From contig NW_019028982.1 in NCBI RefSeq assembly GCF_002105155.1, positions 952,501 to 1,016,500 of the forward strand: 64,000 nucleotides of DNA. Direction: 5' to 3'. Both the position numbers and the translations under genes were made by a program. Each line of letters opens with the position of its first letter. The stretch's first letter is position 1. Of this stretch, positions 1 to 11,351 are shown piece by piece. Source of the DNA: Lobosporangium transversale. Lineage: Eukaryota; Mortierellomycota; Mortierellomycetes; Mortierellales; Mortierellaceae. The notes under the pieces were generated by a model that made no database searches, had not been told where the DNA came from, and saw only the letters and a program-made list of their open reading frames with translations.

Positions 1-1841
1 AGCATCATTTTAATCTGAAGTTGTTGGCTTCTACATTATGCCATGCCATTAGTAGTAAGTAGGATTAGTCAATGATCCCTTCTATAAAACAAAACAAATT
101 GAAATGGAAAGAGGGATTAAAGGCATCAAATATGATGCCCTTAAAATACAGAAATTATGGAAAATCGATCTTTTCATCTTACTCAACATACATGATAGTT
201 TAGTAATGGCATTTTGGCCCTTTTATTACTCAGTTTAATAAAAGGGTATCGGAGGTTTGCACAATCTTTTTTTTCAGCAGCTTTAAGAGAGCAATACAAA
301 GATGCAGTGAAATGTAAAGGTCTGGAATGGAAGCGTATATTTTACTCTTTTGGGAGTGTGTACAAGAGATCTTCGTACCTAAAGGGTCTACCTGTAACGC
401 TCATGATATTAACCTACTCCGCATGTGAAAGTAGATGTTTCTGTTGGTTAAAGACAACTGTGAGGCGTCTTTTCTTCAATAATGTTTGCCCTATTTTTGT
501 CTCTTATTTCTTTTTATCTTGCACGCGGCAGGGCAATTTAAGATAAGAAATGAATCCTCAATCACCGCCCTTTTATTGGACCCCGAAAGCTCCTCCAGGA
601 ATTTATCCTGGTAACACTTCGTTACCGTTTCCCATTCTGAGCGAGTTGGAAAGCAATATTGTGAACCAATTTAGTCATCGACTCTTCGCTACAACTTCCA
701 CCATAGCAAAATATTCGAAAATAGTGATAAAGTTATATAACACTATAAGAGAATTGATATTTCACAAAATCTATCCAGGTTTTTAGCCAAAGCTCCATAG
801 ACTTTTTTTTGCTTTATTCGACATTGAACCCTTGAGGGAGAGATTGGTATAACTGCGGCGTATCAAGATACTGAGTGGTGCAGTGATGAGCTTTTTCCCT
901 AGTGAAATCACTTACTGACATCAATATTAAGCGATAAAAACTGCGCAACTACCCGAGAGTGCTGCGTAGACGTCATAGCCAACAGAGGAATTTTATCACT
1001 CACCATGTACAGATAATTATTGGAGGCTTTACTAATTTATCTGCTTCAGCCCATCATTATTCCGCAAATCTTAACCTTCATGCCTTCAAATTACACAAAC
1101 ATGGTAGTGTGGTCCCGGTCATTTGGTCATGCACATATTCTAAAATGTATAATTATTGAATTGATTTGGCCGGCGCAAGATTTTAAATAATCAAGTGAAT
1201 TGGTGGCCAAATTCAGGCACTGATTGAATACCTAGATCACATTCAATGTGGCACGTTTTTCTTGGAGCCAATTCAATCATTGTATTTTTACAATATATGG
1301 ATGGCCAAATGACGAGAACTGTATGACATCTGATAATATTTGTGTAATCCAAAGCTGCTTAACAAGACTCTTCACCGTGGGGGTGCTGTGAACCCCCTTC
1401 TTCTTGCCATGTTTGGAGAATAAGGCTGTTGCGGCTAAACTCAATAGGTACTGACTTGCCACCTGTCATTTGTTGTCTCATTTCCACACTGGTCCCCATT
1501 TGATTACGACCATATTCTAAAAATTATAATTCTATATGGGTTGGTGGCAAATCGGCTACCAATTCAATAAAATATTTAATCAAACTTTAATCCGAACGTT
1601 TGCTTCGCCAACCCCTTGATAAATACTTTTTTCGCCGCCAATTTTTTCCTTTCTTTCCCAGTAACAGCCTGCCTCTCTCTTTTTACCTCTTATACCATCG
1701 GTTTCCCCTCATTGCTTTTTTACCCACAACTCATTCGCTTTCTATTCGTTTCCTATTCACATGGTCAACGGTATTTCCATATGTGCCACAGTTGGGAGTG
1801 CCGCAGTAACGATGAAAGAATAATATGAGAGGCACATGGAG
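1..1841. other. AT-rich intergenic DNA, no supported gene
   Basis: Short open frames occur at 214-546 and 550-786 on the plus strand, but neither shows a recognisable domain, a splice pattern or a paralogue here. I do not call them. The stretch 1110-1560 contains a degenerate duplicated segment, listed separately. CT-rich sequence at 1630-1770 could be promoter-type DNA for the gene starting at 2217, but it is about 450 bases away. Confidence 0.5.
1110..1560. repeat. Degenerate direct duplication, possible decayed mobile element
   Basis: Two related segments lie about 380 bases apart. Each has a TGGTCCC-type start, then CATATTCTAAAA, then TATAATT, then a TTGG-rich stretch (about 1110-1175 and 1491-1560). 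Variants of GGTGGCCAAAT and GGATGGCCAAAT recur between them. This looks like an old non-autonomous element or a decayed tandem duplication. No target-site duplication was recognised. Confidence 0.35.
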
Positions 1842-1868
1842 AGCGTGTAGCGTGTAGCGTGTAGCGTG
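1842..1868. repeat. 7-bp tandem repeat, about 4 copies
   Basis: The unit AGCGTGT is repeated almost four times without interruption. It lies about 350 bases upstream of the gene starting at 2217. No function is implied. Confidence 0.85.
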
Positions 1869-2216
1869 AGCATGATTTATTCAATTTTATTGATTTCATT
1901 GGATAGAATTTGAGTGTTGGCATTACGCGTCAGTAACACAAAAACCACTGGGGAGGTTTCGGATGTGCACATTTTTGGCTTGGAGCACATCGGTTTAATT
2001 TACTGCATTCATTCGCCGCAAATGCCTCATGTATATACATGTATAATTTCTGCTTCGTCAAATCTTATAGATATTCCTTTTCATTCCTCTCTTTGTTTTT
2101 CCTTCTCTCTTTTCAATTTTCTTGCCACCAATTCGTCTTTATTAATTTTTACCAGGCACAAATCATCTATAACCTATCCACATTCATCTTTAATACATTT
2201 CTTCCCCCAATTCAAA

Positions 2217-2982
2217 ATGGACTTTTATGCAACCACTGTGATCGGAGGTGCCGCAACCATGTTACCCAGATTAATTAATGGTGACACGAAGAAAGAAAGA
2301 AATGTCGAAGATGCACGAATGGAACTTCAGATGCAAGGAGAACGGATTCTAGCCTTAGCTCCATGGGTGGATGACGATTCATTTAAGCTGTTGTTAACTC
2401 TCATTCAGAGACGAAACCGTATTGTAAAGGATATCGACAAAAAAGAGTCCGTGGTTTAAGCAATGGAAGAAACAAGAGGCCTCTTTCACTAAAATCCGGG
2501 ATGATATTGCGGGAATTAACGTGGCTTTAGCAATCATATCACATTATGGTCTTCGTCAAGCATCCGAGTAAGTTGCCATTCGTCAGTTCGGTTATATTAT
2601 GATTACTTGTCACTAACATCGTCTATTTTTCCGTAGAATGGTCAATCCGCCCGGCCTGACAAGGATGTCCTGGCCTTTGGTATCAAGGTTATCCTTACCG
2701 ATCCCAGCAGCACTCTCCGCAAACTCTCTTAGACCATTGACATCAAGATTATCCTTAATGATCCCAAGAGGGCTCTCCGCGAACTCTAGGGTGTCTTTAG
2801 CAATTATGAGTCCTAGAACACCTTCGACGATGGAGAACGTCGTGCTCCAGCCCAGACGACCAACAACCACACAGTTCGCCAGGCACCGAAGGCTTGGCGC
2901 GACTCTAAAGGAGAGGCGACGTAAGATTGTTGTTTTGGACCGCCACTTCAAGGAGCCGGAAGGATCGCAAGATGGGCTATAG
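2217..2982 (+). pseudogene. Paralogue A of an unknown two-exon gene family, frameshifted
   Basis: The family is not recognised. Support comes from the neighbour at 4068-4795, which shares the CT-rich leader with a TCAAAATGG start context, a similar exon 1 (ATTG-start residues GRITKDVD there, NRIVKDID here; IRDEIT there, IRDDIA here) and the same phase-2 GTAAGTTG donor. Exon 1 is 2217-2567, the intron 2568-2636 (branch-like CACTAAC at 2611, acceptor CCGTAG), exon 2 2637-2982. The exon 1 frame stops at 2457. The paralogue-like residues downstream lie in another frame, and the shift maps to a six-A run at 2439-2444. Exon 2 holds a 17-codon near repeat (SRLSL...LSANS twice) and is not similar to exon 2 of the neighbour, so its coding status is uncertain. 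An antisense open frame covers 2613-2951. The shift may be a real mutation or a homopolymer sequencing error. Confidence 0.5.
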
Positions 2983-3325
2983 AGATAACTACCGAAAAAA
3001 AAAAAATCAATAAAAGTTGACTGTGAAGAGGAATACTATATTAGGCAAGCTCAAGCTTGGATCTGTCTGTGTAAATAGTAGGTAATACTTGGTTGATAAT
3101 CGATAGCGCTCAGTGAAGCCAGCAAAGGCGTTTTACTGCGGAGCCCCCATGCTACTTTCCACAGGTTAGCTGATTTGGATTCATAAACAAAAGGTTGGAG
3201 AATATATGGTTCAAAGCCATGATTGCTCCATGCCAAATGTCGTCATTTACTTTTCCGTCAAAAGCGATGATTTAATTTACTTGGAGCTGAAGTTGACTGA
3301 ACATGTTCATTTGTGCAAAATACAT

Positions 3326-3551
3326 AGAGTCCTCGCCAGAAAGTCATGAACTGGATATATTTTAAAATACTCAATTTGAAATATTATTTGCAAAAACACA
3401 ATTTTACGTAAAAGCACATATTTTTTTTTGAATTAGATACAATAGAAAAAAAAAAATTCTCAAAATTCTTGACGTCCAAAAATGGAAGTATTCTATTCAA
3501 TTTAAATGCCTGAAAAATATATCCAGTTCATGACTTTCTGGCGAGGACTCT
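3326..3551. mobile_element. Foldback/MITE-like element with 38-bp inverted ends
   Basis: The left end (3326-3363, starting AGAGTCCTCGCCAGAAAG) is the reverse complement of the right end (3514-3551, ending CTTTCTGGCGAGGACTCT). The roughly 150-bp interior is AT-rich and has no coding capacity; inner segments such as CAATTTGAAAT and ATTCAATTTAAAT continue the symmetry imperfectly. It sits between the two paralogous genes. I see no clear target-site duplication, so the transposon superfamily is unassigned. Confidence 0.8.
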
Positions 3552-4067
3552 TTACCTCCCTCGCTGTTGTGAGAATGATGAGAAAGGAAAAAATTTTTGT
3601 GGACTAAAAAATAAATAAAATAAAAAATGGTGGTCCCCGAATAGGGAATGATCTTTTTAAAAAAACGATTTCAATAGTCCTAATCAAGAACAAAGAAAGC
3701 ACATGTACATATCCATGAGTCCTGCATGTCTCCCCCTTGGAAGGACTTAGGGTCCTGGTGAGTTTTTTTTTTTTTTTTTTTTTTTTCTTTTTGCATGGGA
3801 ACCGTTTTGACATTATACTATTTGCTTGTACTCTAAACCAAAATATGCGATCGGGCTCAAATCTGTAAAAATCGTCTTCGCCAAACTCATTCTCGAGAGA
3901 TATTTGGTAACGCCACTGTTCCTTCTCATTCTTCTCAATCCCAACTTTCTTTTCTCTCTTTGATTTCTCTTACTACCAGCTCGTCCCTATTAACTGTTCT
4001 CACTTTCGGCTCGTACCTAATCTATCTATTTTCATCTGGTTTGCCTCCCCCCCTCTCCCAAGTCAAA

Positions 4068-4484
4068 ATGGATAGCAATTCAAGCACCGTTGAGAAGATA
4101 ATCGAAGACATGCGAGCAGATTTAAACTGGCAGAAAGAGGAGGCTCGAGCCTTGGATGTCTCCCTGGCGAAGAGCGGTCACTCTCGCACTTCCTCCAACG
4201 CTTTCCATGACATGTTAAGTCTGATCTTGAGCGAAACAGGCCGTATTACAAAGGACGTCGATAATGCGGCGTTGGTTATAGAGAAAGACAAAAGCCCATT
4301 TCGGAGTCTATTGGGGATGAAAGCGGACGTTCCTTTTAATAGAATCCGGGATGAGATTACAGCTAATAACATGGCTCTAATGGTCTTTTTAAGATATCAT
4401 CATGGGGGTCTACTATCCCGGTAAGTTGCTATTCGCTGGTTTGGCTATGCTGTGGGGATTGGCTACTAATTATGCACTTCTTGC

Positions 4485-4519
<35 letters not shown>

Positions 4520-4795
4520 AGAAATAAGAAGCCCATCTTGACAGAGCCGGTTGGACCTAAGTCAGAAAGGTTGTCCAGACTGATCTCAGAAGAAGCTTCC
4601 GAGTCCCAATCGGCAGAACCAAGGAACCCACAGAGCAATGGAGGCGATAGAAACCTACATCGCAATGGAGGTGGAAGAAACCCAGAGGGAATTGGAAGCG
4701 GAACGATTAGTCCACCACAACGAATGCCGCCCGAAGTGATTACTGAATTAACAGCTTATTTGGAATCGAGGAAATTAAGCCAACTGGAAGAATGA
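4068..4795 (+). CDS. Paralogue B of an unknown two-exon gene family
   Basis: The predicted protein has 208 residues from two exons, 4068-4420 and 4522-4795, in one continuous frame. The intron (4421-4521) has a GTAAGT donor and a 27-T run directly before GCAG. Exon 1 encodes a mostly helical segment with charged residues and no signal peptide; exon 2 is polar, with an N/G-rich stretch (NGGDRNLHRNGGGRN) and ends in a short charged helix-like tail. The start was chosen because the paralogue at 2217 has the same TCAAAATGG context and CT-rich leader. I do not recognise a domain and assign no function. Conservation of the leader, splice donor and exon 1 between the two copies is the main evidence that this is a real gene. 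Confidence 0.6.
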
Positions 4796-5583
4796 GCTAT
4801 TGAGCATATTCAGCGACTTTAAATAATTACTAGGGAAAATATATATATGAGTATATTATTCTATAAAAAAAAGATAAAAGGGGTTGATAGTGAAGAGGGA
4901 TCTTATGTGAAGGCAGGATTGTTCGCGTTCATACTCTGTCTCGTCTCAATTGTGGAGGAATTTTCCATAGTCGCAGGGATTGTAGCTTTACAGATGTGTC
5001 TTGCTTATTCTTTCTCGAGTCCCCCAGTCAATTTTTGCAGACAGAATTCACCACGATCAAGGAATCCCCAAGTAAAAGATAGTGAATAGATCTTGGTACA
5101 GAAGAATCGTGTACCACTACGCCCAAAGTGCTCGGAAGCATTTTCTTGTACGGAAACAATCCCTCCTCTTCGTGCACTGTTGTATATGACTGCAATATTC
5201 AGCTAGTGATCAGTAATGAAATTGTCTTCAAGCAAACCCCTTTTTCTGATGTCTCTCGTCCCAGTATCAATCACAAGGCCGATGACTGCTGGGAATAATA
5301 CCTTGGACATCGGAAAACAAGATAAATTGTTGAAGGTGTACCTGAAAGAGCTCTGATCTATACAGTTGACCAGACTAAAAAAAGGTTGGAGGATAGAGAA
5401 AAGGTATGAGAGTGGGAAAATAGATTGACATGAATCAACTGGCCGTTTTTTTTTTTTCTTTTCGCGAATGGATTAGTCCAAGGTTCCTAAAGTTTTTGAT
5501 TGGTGATACCTTCATTTTATTAATACTTTTCAATATTTTATTTCGACTTCTACATTGTCAGTGTGTGTTCAGCTGGAATATTT
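4796..5583. other. Intergenic between paralogue B and valyl-tRNA synthetase
   Basis: Both flanking genes end into this stretch (convergent), so it should hold two 3' untranslated regions. Short open frames at 4847-5089 and 5430-5612 have no recognisable content. Confidence 0.5.
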
Positions 5584-8500
5584 CTAATCCTTCAACTTCA
5601 AGAAGGTATTGATACCGCTTGTAAGTGTGGTAATCTCGGCTTCATAGTCCTTCAACTTGGCAGCGTTCATCTCTCGAATCTCTGCCTTGACCTTGGTCAA
5701 GTATGTGGGGTCCTGAGTCTTCTTAAATAGGTCATCATGTGCCTTCTGGACCTTGGCTAGTTTCTTCTCGATCTTTTGGACCTCCGCATCCACGTCAACC
5801 ATACCCTTGACCAATAAGTAGACAGAGCATCCCTCCTGAACAGTCTGGGAAGCACATCCTTCAGGGATAGCAGCAGCATCTGTCACGACCTTGCAGGATT
5901 TACTACCCTTCGCCAACGTCACAATGCCATCTTCTTCTGACAACAACAGCTTAGCAATCTCAGCTGATCCATGAATAAAGATTTGACCACCCTTGGTCAG
6001 GTTGTAATCAGCCATCAGTGAACGAGCGCTACGGACAACGGCAAAGACCAATTCAAAGTCGGCATCGGCCTTTTCGTCCACATACGAGGGGTTGTGAACG
6101 GGGAAAGGAGACTTGACGATCGTAGGGATCTTGTCACCATCGCGACGAGGAAGACGCTGATACAACTCTTCGGTCAAGAAAGGCATGAAAGGGTGCAGCA
6201 TTCTCAAGGCCGCCTCCAAGCAGGTATAGAGAGTATCCTGAGCAGAGCGCTTAGCAACTTGGTCCGAACCCTCAGTGATGGGTTTAATGATCTCAATATA
6301 GACATCACAGAGTTCGTACAACCAGAACTTGTAGACCGCATCCGTAGCCTTCATGAAATTACGTTGACTGAGCTGCTCATTCAACTCCACGGCAGCAACA
6401 TTGAGCTTGTTGAGAATCCAGCGCTCTGCTAAGCTCTCGCGACCAGATTTGGCTGCAGTGGCATTGGGCAAGAAGCCTTCCTCAAACTTTAAGAGTGCGA
6501 ACCGAGTAGCGTTCCAGAGCTTGTTACAGAATTTGCGGTAACCATCAACACGCAAGATGTCTAAATTGATATCTCTACCAAAGGCAGAGTAGGCACTCAG
6601 GCAGAAACGGAGAGCGTCTGTTCCGCACTCGGGAATACCGTTGGGGAAGTCCATCTTTTGACCCTGCTCAGCCTTGGCAATCTCGCGAGGATCCAAGTTT
6701 CCGATACGCAACTTATCATGGAGGGCTTGGAGAGAAATACCCTCGATAACGTCAATGGGATCGATGACATTACCTAAAGACTTTGACATCTTGCGACCCT
6801 GGGCATCACGAACAAGAGCGTGGCAGTACACTTCTGAGAAAGGGACCTCGCCAGTCATCTTGATACCAAGCATGATCATACGAGCGACCCAGAAGAACAA
6901 AATATCCCAGCCGGTCTCAAGCATAGAGGTAGGATAGAATTTCTTGAAATCCTCCGTCATCTCAGGCCAGCCCATGATGGAGAAGGGCCAGAGACCTGAT
7001 GAGAACCAAGTGTCGAGAACATCGGGGTCCTGCTCCAATGTAAACTTCTTGCCAGGGAACTTCTTCTCAGCATTCTCACGTGCAGCCTGTTCAGAGCGTC
7101 CAGAGACCCAGAACTGGCCATCAGCAAAGTCCTGCTCCACACCTTCGAAGCGCACAAAGTAGGCAGGGATACGATGACCCCACCAGATCTGACGGGAGAT
7201 GCACCAGTCATTGATATTCTCCATCCAGCGATAGAACTCTTTTTCTGAGGTCTGAGGTCTGATCACCACCTTGCCATCTTTGACGGCCTGAAGAGCGTCA
7301 GCAGCCATGTCCTTGCAGTTAACCCACCATTGGGGCTTCATTAAAGGCTCAATGATATCACGAGTCTTGGAGCAGAGAGGAACAGTCATGGCATTGTCAA
7401 CAGTGTCAACATAGAGACCCTTCTCCTTAAGCGCCTTCAGAACAGCAACACGAGCATGGAAACGCTTCATTCCAGAGAATTCACCGCAGTTGTTGTTGAG
7501 AGTGCCGTCATCGTTCAGAATGTTGATAAACTCAAGATTGTGACGTTTTCCAACCTCATAGTCGTTGAAATCGTGAGCAGGAGTAATCTTAACAGCTCCA
7601 GTACCGAAGGCCATGTCAACAACGATGTCATCCAAGACAATAGGGATCCTACGCCCAGAGAAGGGGTGAATAACATATTTGCCATGGAGGTGCTTGTAGC
7701 GCTCGTCCTGTGGATGAATGGCAACAGCAGTATCACCAATCATGGTCTCAATACGAGTGGTGGCGACGACAATCTTCTCATCCGAGTTCTCAACAGGATA
7801 AGCGAACGAAATCAAAACACCAAACTCAAACTTCTCGTTGGGCTCATATCCAGGAACATTCAAAAAGGTGCGTCCAGTCAGTTCCTTATTGTCGACCTCC
7901 AAGTTGGAAAGGGCAGTGTTGAGCTCTGAGCACCAGTTGACAAGACGGGTGGCGCGGTAGATAGTACCCTCCTCATGTAGTCTACAGAAAGCCTCAGTGA
8001 CAGCATGCGAGAGCTTATCACTCAGGGTGAAAGCCTCACGAGACCAGTCATTAGAGGCTCCAAGGCGTCTGATTTGATTATGAATACGTGCCTGGAAAGT
8101 ATCCTTCCATTCCCAAACTTTCTTCACAAAAGCTTCGCGTCCAATATCGTGGCGTGTCTTCTTGCTCTCCTTCCAGAGTTGCTTTTCGACAACCGATTGG
8201 GTTGAAATGCCTGCATGGTCGGTACCAGGATTGAACAAGACAGTCTTACCCAACATCCGATTCCTATTTGGTGGAAGTCAATACATATAACCATGAATAA
8301 CAAATCCAGTATGTCCTTGACACCTTGGTAATAAATTTATCCTTTTTTATCTTTTTATCACATTGTTACTTACCAGCGGCAAAGACCATCTTGGATAGTG
8401 ATAGCTAAAGCGTGTCCAGTGTGCAAGCTTCCAGTGATATTGGGTGGAGGGGCAGGGATGACAAAGACACCCTCTTCCTTGATTTTTCCATCAGCAGTCA

Positions 8501-8965
8501 ATTCAGGCTCAAAGAAACGTTCCTTCTCCCACCAGTCATTCCATGCAGCCTCAACGGCCCTGGGGTTGTAAGTGGCAGCCATCGGCTGAGACATGTCCTT
8601 CTTTTGACCCTTGGGAGTTGTGTTCACAAACTCAGGCACAGGAGCAGCAGCAGGAGTAGAAGCAGTGACTTTCTCAATCTTGGTCTTTCCCTTGACAGGA
8701 GTGGCAGCAGTCTTTTCTGCAGCAGCCTATTAAAGTATTTTCGGAAATTTAATACTGTGCGCTTTTAAAATAAGTCATCAATTGCATACTTTTTTAATCT
8801 GCCCTATTGTCTACAATTTACCTTCTGCTTCGCCAGGAATTTTTCCATCTTTGCAAGACGCTTGGCCTCATTCTTGTCAGCGTTCTTTGACTTCTCAACA
8901 GGAGCCTCTGCGTTAGCAGCAGCAGCAGCAGCAGGGGGCACAGCAGTAGCGTTGTTGTCGGCCAT
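5584..8965 (-). CDS. VAS1: Valyl-tRNA synthetase
   Basis: Class I aminoacyl-tRNA synthetase that charges tRNA-Val; in fungi one gene usually serves cytosol and mitochondria. Exons on the minus strand: 8965-8822, 8726-8374, 8263-5584, giving 1058 residues, normal for eukaryotic ValRS. Introns have GTAAAT/AATAG and GTAAGT/AATAG ends. The N-terminus is an alanine- and lysine-rich extension (residues 1-80). The HIGH box reads HTGHA (about residue 150) after PPPNITGS; the KMSKS box is about residue 657 in GRKMSKSLGN. The editing (CP1) domain lies between, with DWCISRQIWWGHRIPAY before the Rossmann-fold second half. The anticodon-binding domain follows and the C-terminal coiled coil carries the usual VQKIEKKLAK-type arm. 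No lesion seen. The start ATG is the first in the exon and gives a lysine-rich head typical of the eukaryotic enzyme; a longer mitochondrial form from an upstream start was not found. Confidence 0.97.
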
Positions 8966-9516
8966 TGTTTAAAACCTCGATTATCTTTTGGCTGTAGTAG
9001 TAGTTATGGTAATAGCAGTGATGATAGTTGATATTTCGGTATTGTTGGTGTCGTTGTAATAAGTAAAAGTATGCAGCAAAAAAAAAAATAAATAAATAAG
9101 AAAAGAATGAGTTCAGTCAAGAGTTTTTTTTGTGAAAAGCAATCGTGGGAAAATAGAGAGGAAGCAGTGCCATGTATGAGCCTTTTTTATATGAAGCAAA
9201 CTTTTAAGAGACAATTCCATTCGACCATGCACTAATGCTGATGCCATGACTCACCGAAACAAAGGACGAGCAAGGGAGGAAGAACGAACAGAGACTTCAA
9301 GTGTCTCGACTCAGTCATATTACAAGGTAAACAATATCACGTGGTTCGCTACGCCACTTCCCCCCTTCCCCCACACTTATATTGGTGGCGAAGCTAATAA
9401 CAAAATAAATTCTGTGGCAATGTCTCAAGAGATGAGTAAATTGACAGTGTCAAAATCCAGTTGACTCATTTTACACATTGTTATTGCTTTATTAAGAAAA
9501 GAATGGAATCGAGCTA
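8966..9516. promoter_or_regulatory. Valyl-tRNA synthetase upstream region / FIG4 3' region
   Basis: Both neighbours are on the minus strand, so this gap must hold the 5' flank of the synthetase gene and the 3' end of the FIG4 gene. Short trinucleotide-like runs (TAGTAG, GTTATGG) occur near 8995-9050. I see no convincing TATA box. Confidence 0.45.
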
Positions 9517-11317
9517 TTAAATAGCATTGGCTACCTTAACTGATGGCCCATATCCTGTATTAATAGATGCTCGTGCTTTAACCCCAGTGGGAATAGAATG
9601 ACCATTCGGGCTAAATCCACCTCCGTTATTTGCTCCAGCTTCCCCCTCGCCTGCTTGATTGGCAGTACTATTACTAGCCGGCGCCGCATTTCCATAGCGC
9701 CCTTTCATGATCCACATCATGTATGCATCATAACGGGCTTTAGTACCTGAACTGGCCCCCCAGTAAGGATTGAGGCTAGTCTGCCCCACAGTGTAGAGAG
9801 TCAGCTTAGGCAACTCAACATGGGCATGGTATAAGATCATTTCGGATTCGCTGGGCGGTTTGATGGTCACCTGCGGAGTTGCCAGCAAGATGGGTGGGTC
9901 CGGCAGGTAATCCGAGATATTATAACGATCTTCCTCCTCAGTGCCCTGTTCAGCATGCTGACATTCTGACTGCTGTTGTTGAGGTTGAGAGCTTGAGCCA
10001 TCGACATCCGTAGGAAATGAAATGACTGTTGTTTGTCCAGATGACTCTGCTGAAAGAGGGGACAGCGCGGTAGGCGACGGATTTGAGGCTCCATTGTCAT
10101 TGAAAACATTACTAGTCTGCTTTTCATTAATTTTTGAAGTCGTTGAAATGTCCGTTTGAAGAGGTTTCTCGACTCTTTTGGTGCTAGCGCGTAATATCGC
10201 ATAGTAATACTCATCCTCTTCATTAAGTTCAGTCGTTCCGATGGTTGTTGTTGAAGTCGATGATCCTCCGCGTTGAAGCCTGCTCAGGGTTGGCCTTGTT
10301 GTTGGCATTGAGTTGAAGGACGATAAGGACGTATTTGGATACTTGCTATCAACATAATCCCCAGATGAATCTTGTTGCATCGGGCTGGTTCTGCTTGAGA
10401 ATGATTCATGCTTAGGTATTGTAGCTGTAGTAGTGTTGTATGGGGTACCAAGAAGCCAGCTATTCTTATGGCGCCCTTGACCGGATGCATTTCCTTTGGT
10501 TGAGACAGAGTCGAACCTGATCGATTTGAATTGCTTGGCATAGCTGTTAATAATAAAAATGATTAACAGTAGCGATGATAGAAGGGGGTGTTAGTGGTTT
10601 TGCACTATAATGAAGTTCCATCAAGTTAATATAGCTATGTGTTTAGTATCAGTACCGTTTGTACTCATTAAGCTCATGGGGTGATACATGGGACTTCAGT
10701 GATCGTCTTACAATCTCCTCCATAGGTGACCGCCCCTTGGCTCCAACCTCAGTAGAGGCTACAGTTGAGGCTCCGTCTTTGTGAATATCTTCAGCCCCAG
10801 AAGCTCCCTTTTCATCCACCAGATCTGACGGCTTGTCCGATTTAGGTACAAAGGACGTGTCATGAATTGCATATTTGGGCAGATTCGTTGAGACATTCTT
10901 CGTAAGCTCAAATACTTTTTCTTTGGACAATGGGACATGTGCCGGTAAGCGGACTTTTTTAACTTGACCCTGCTGTTGATCGCGCGCCCGGAGAGCCGCT
11001 GCCGTCGCTGATTTTTCGTCAAACTCATGGGTTATTGATGATGGAAAGGAAGTGATGGACAGACGGCTCCCACGAGCATGTCGTGCAACGCCATCCTTGT
11101 GCTCATGGCTGTGACCTTTTTCTTGGAATGTAGGGTCATCGTCCAAGCTTGAGATAATTCCCTTTCTACGCCCACTGCTCACAGGCAACGTTTTAGAGCC
11201 AGCTTTAGCATTTTTGTTTTTGTCGCTGCTTCCAGTAAGCCAGCCGAGCATCGACCTCCTTTCAGATTTCGCAGCAGCCTTTGCACTATGGTAATATTAT
11301 TCGAATATTAAACTCCG

Positions 11318-11351
<34 letters not shown>

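Noticed and set aside
214-786. Two adjacent plus-strand open frames of 110 and 78 codons as a gene
   Set aside because: No domain, no splice junction linking them, no paralogue in the window, and composition like the flanks.
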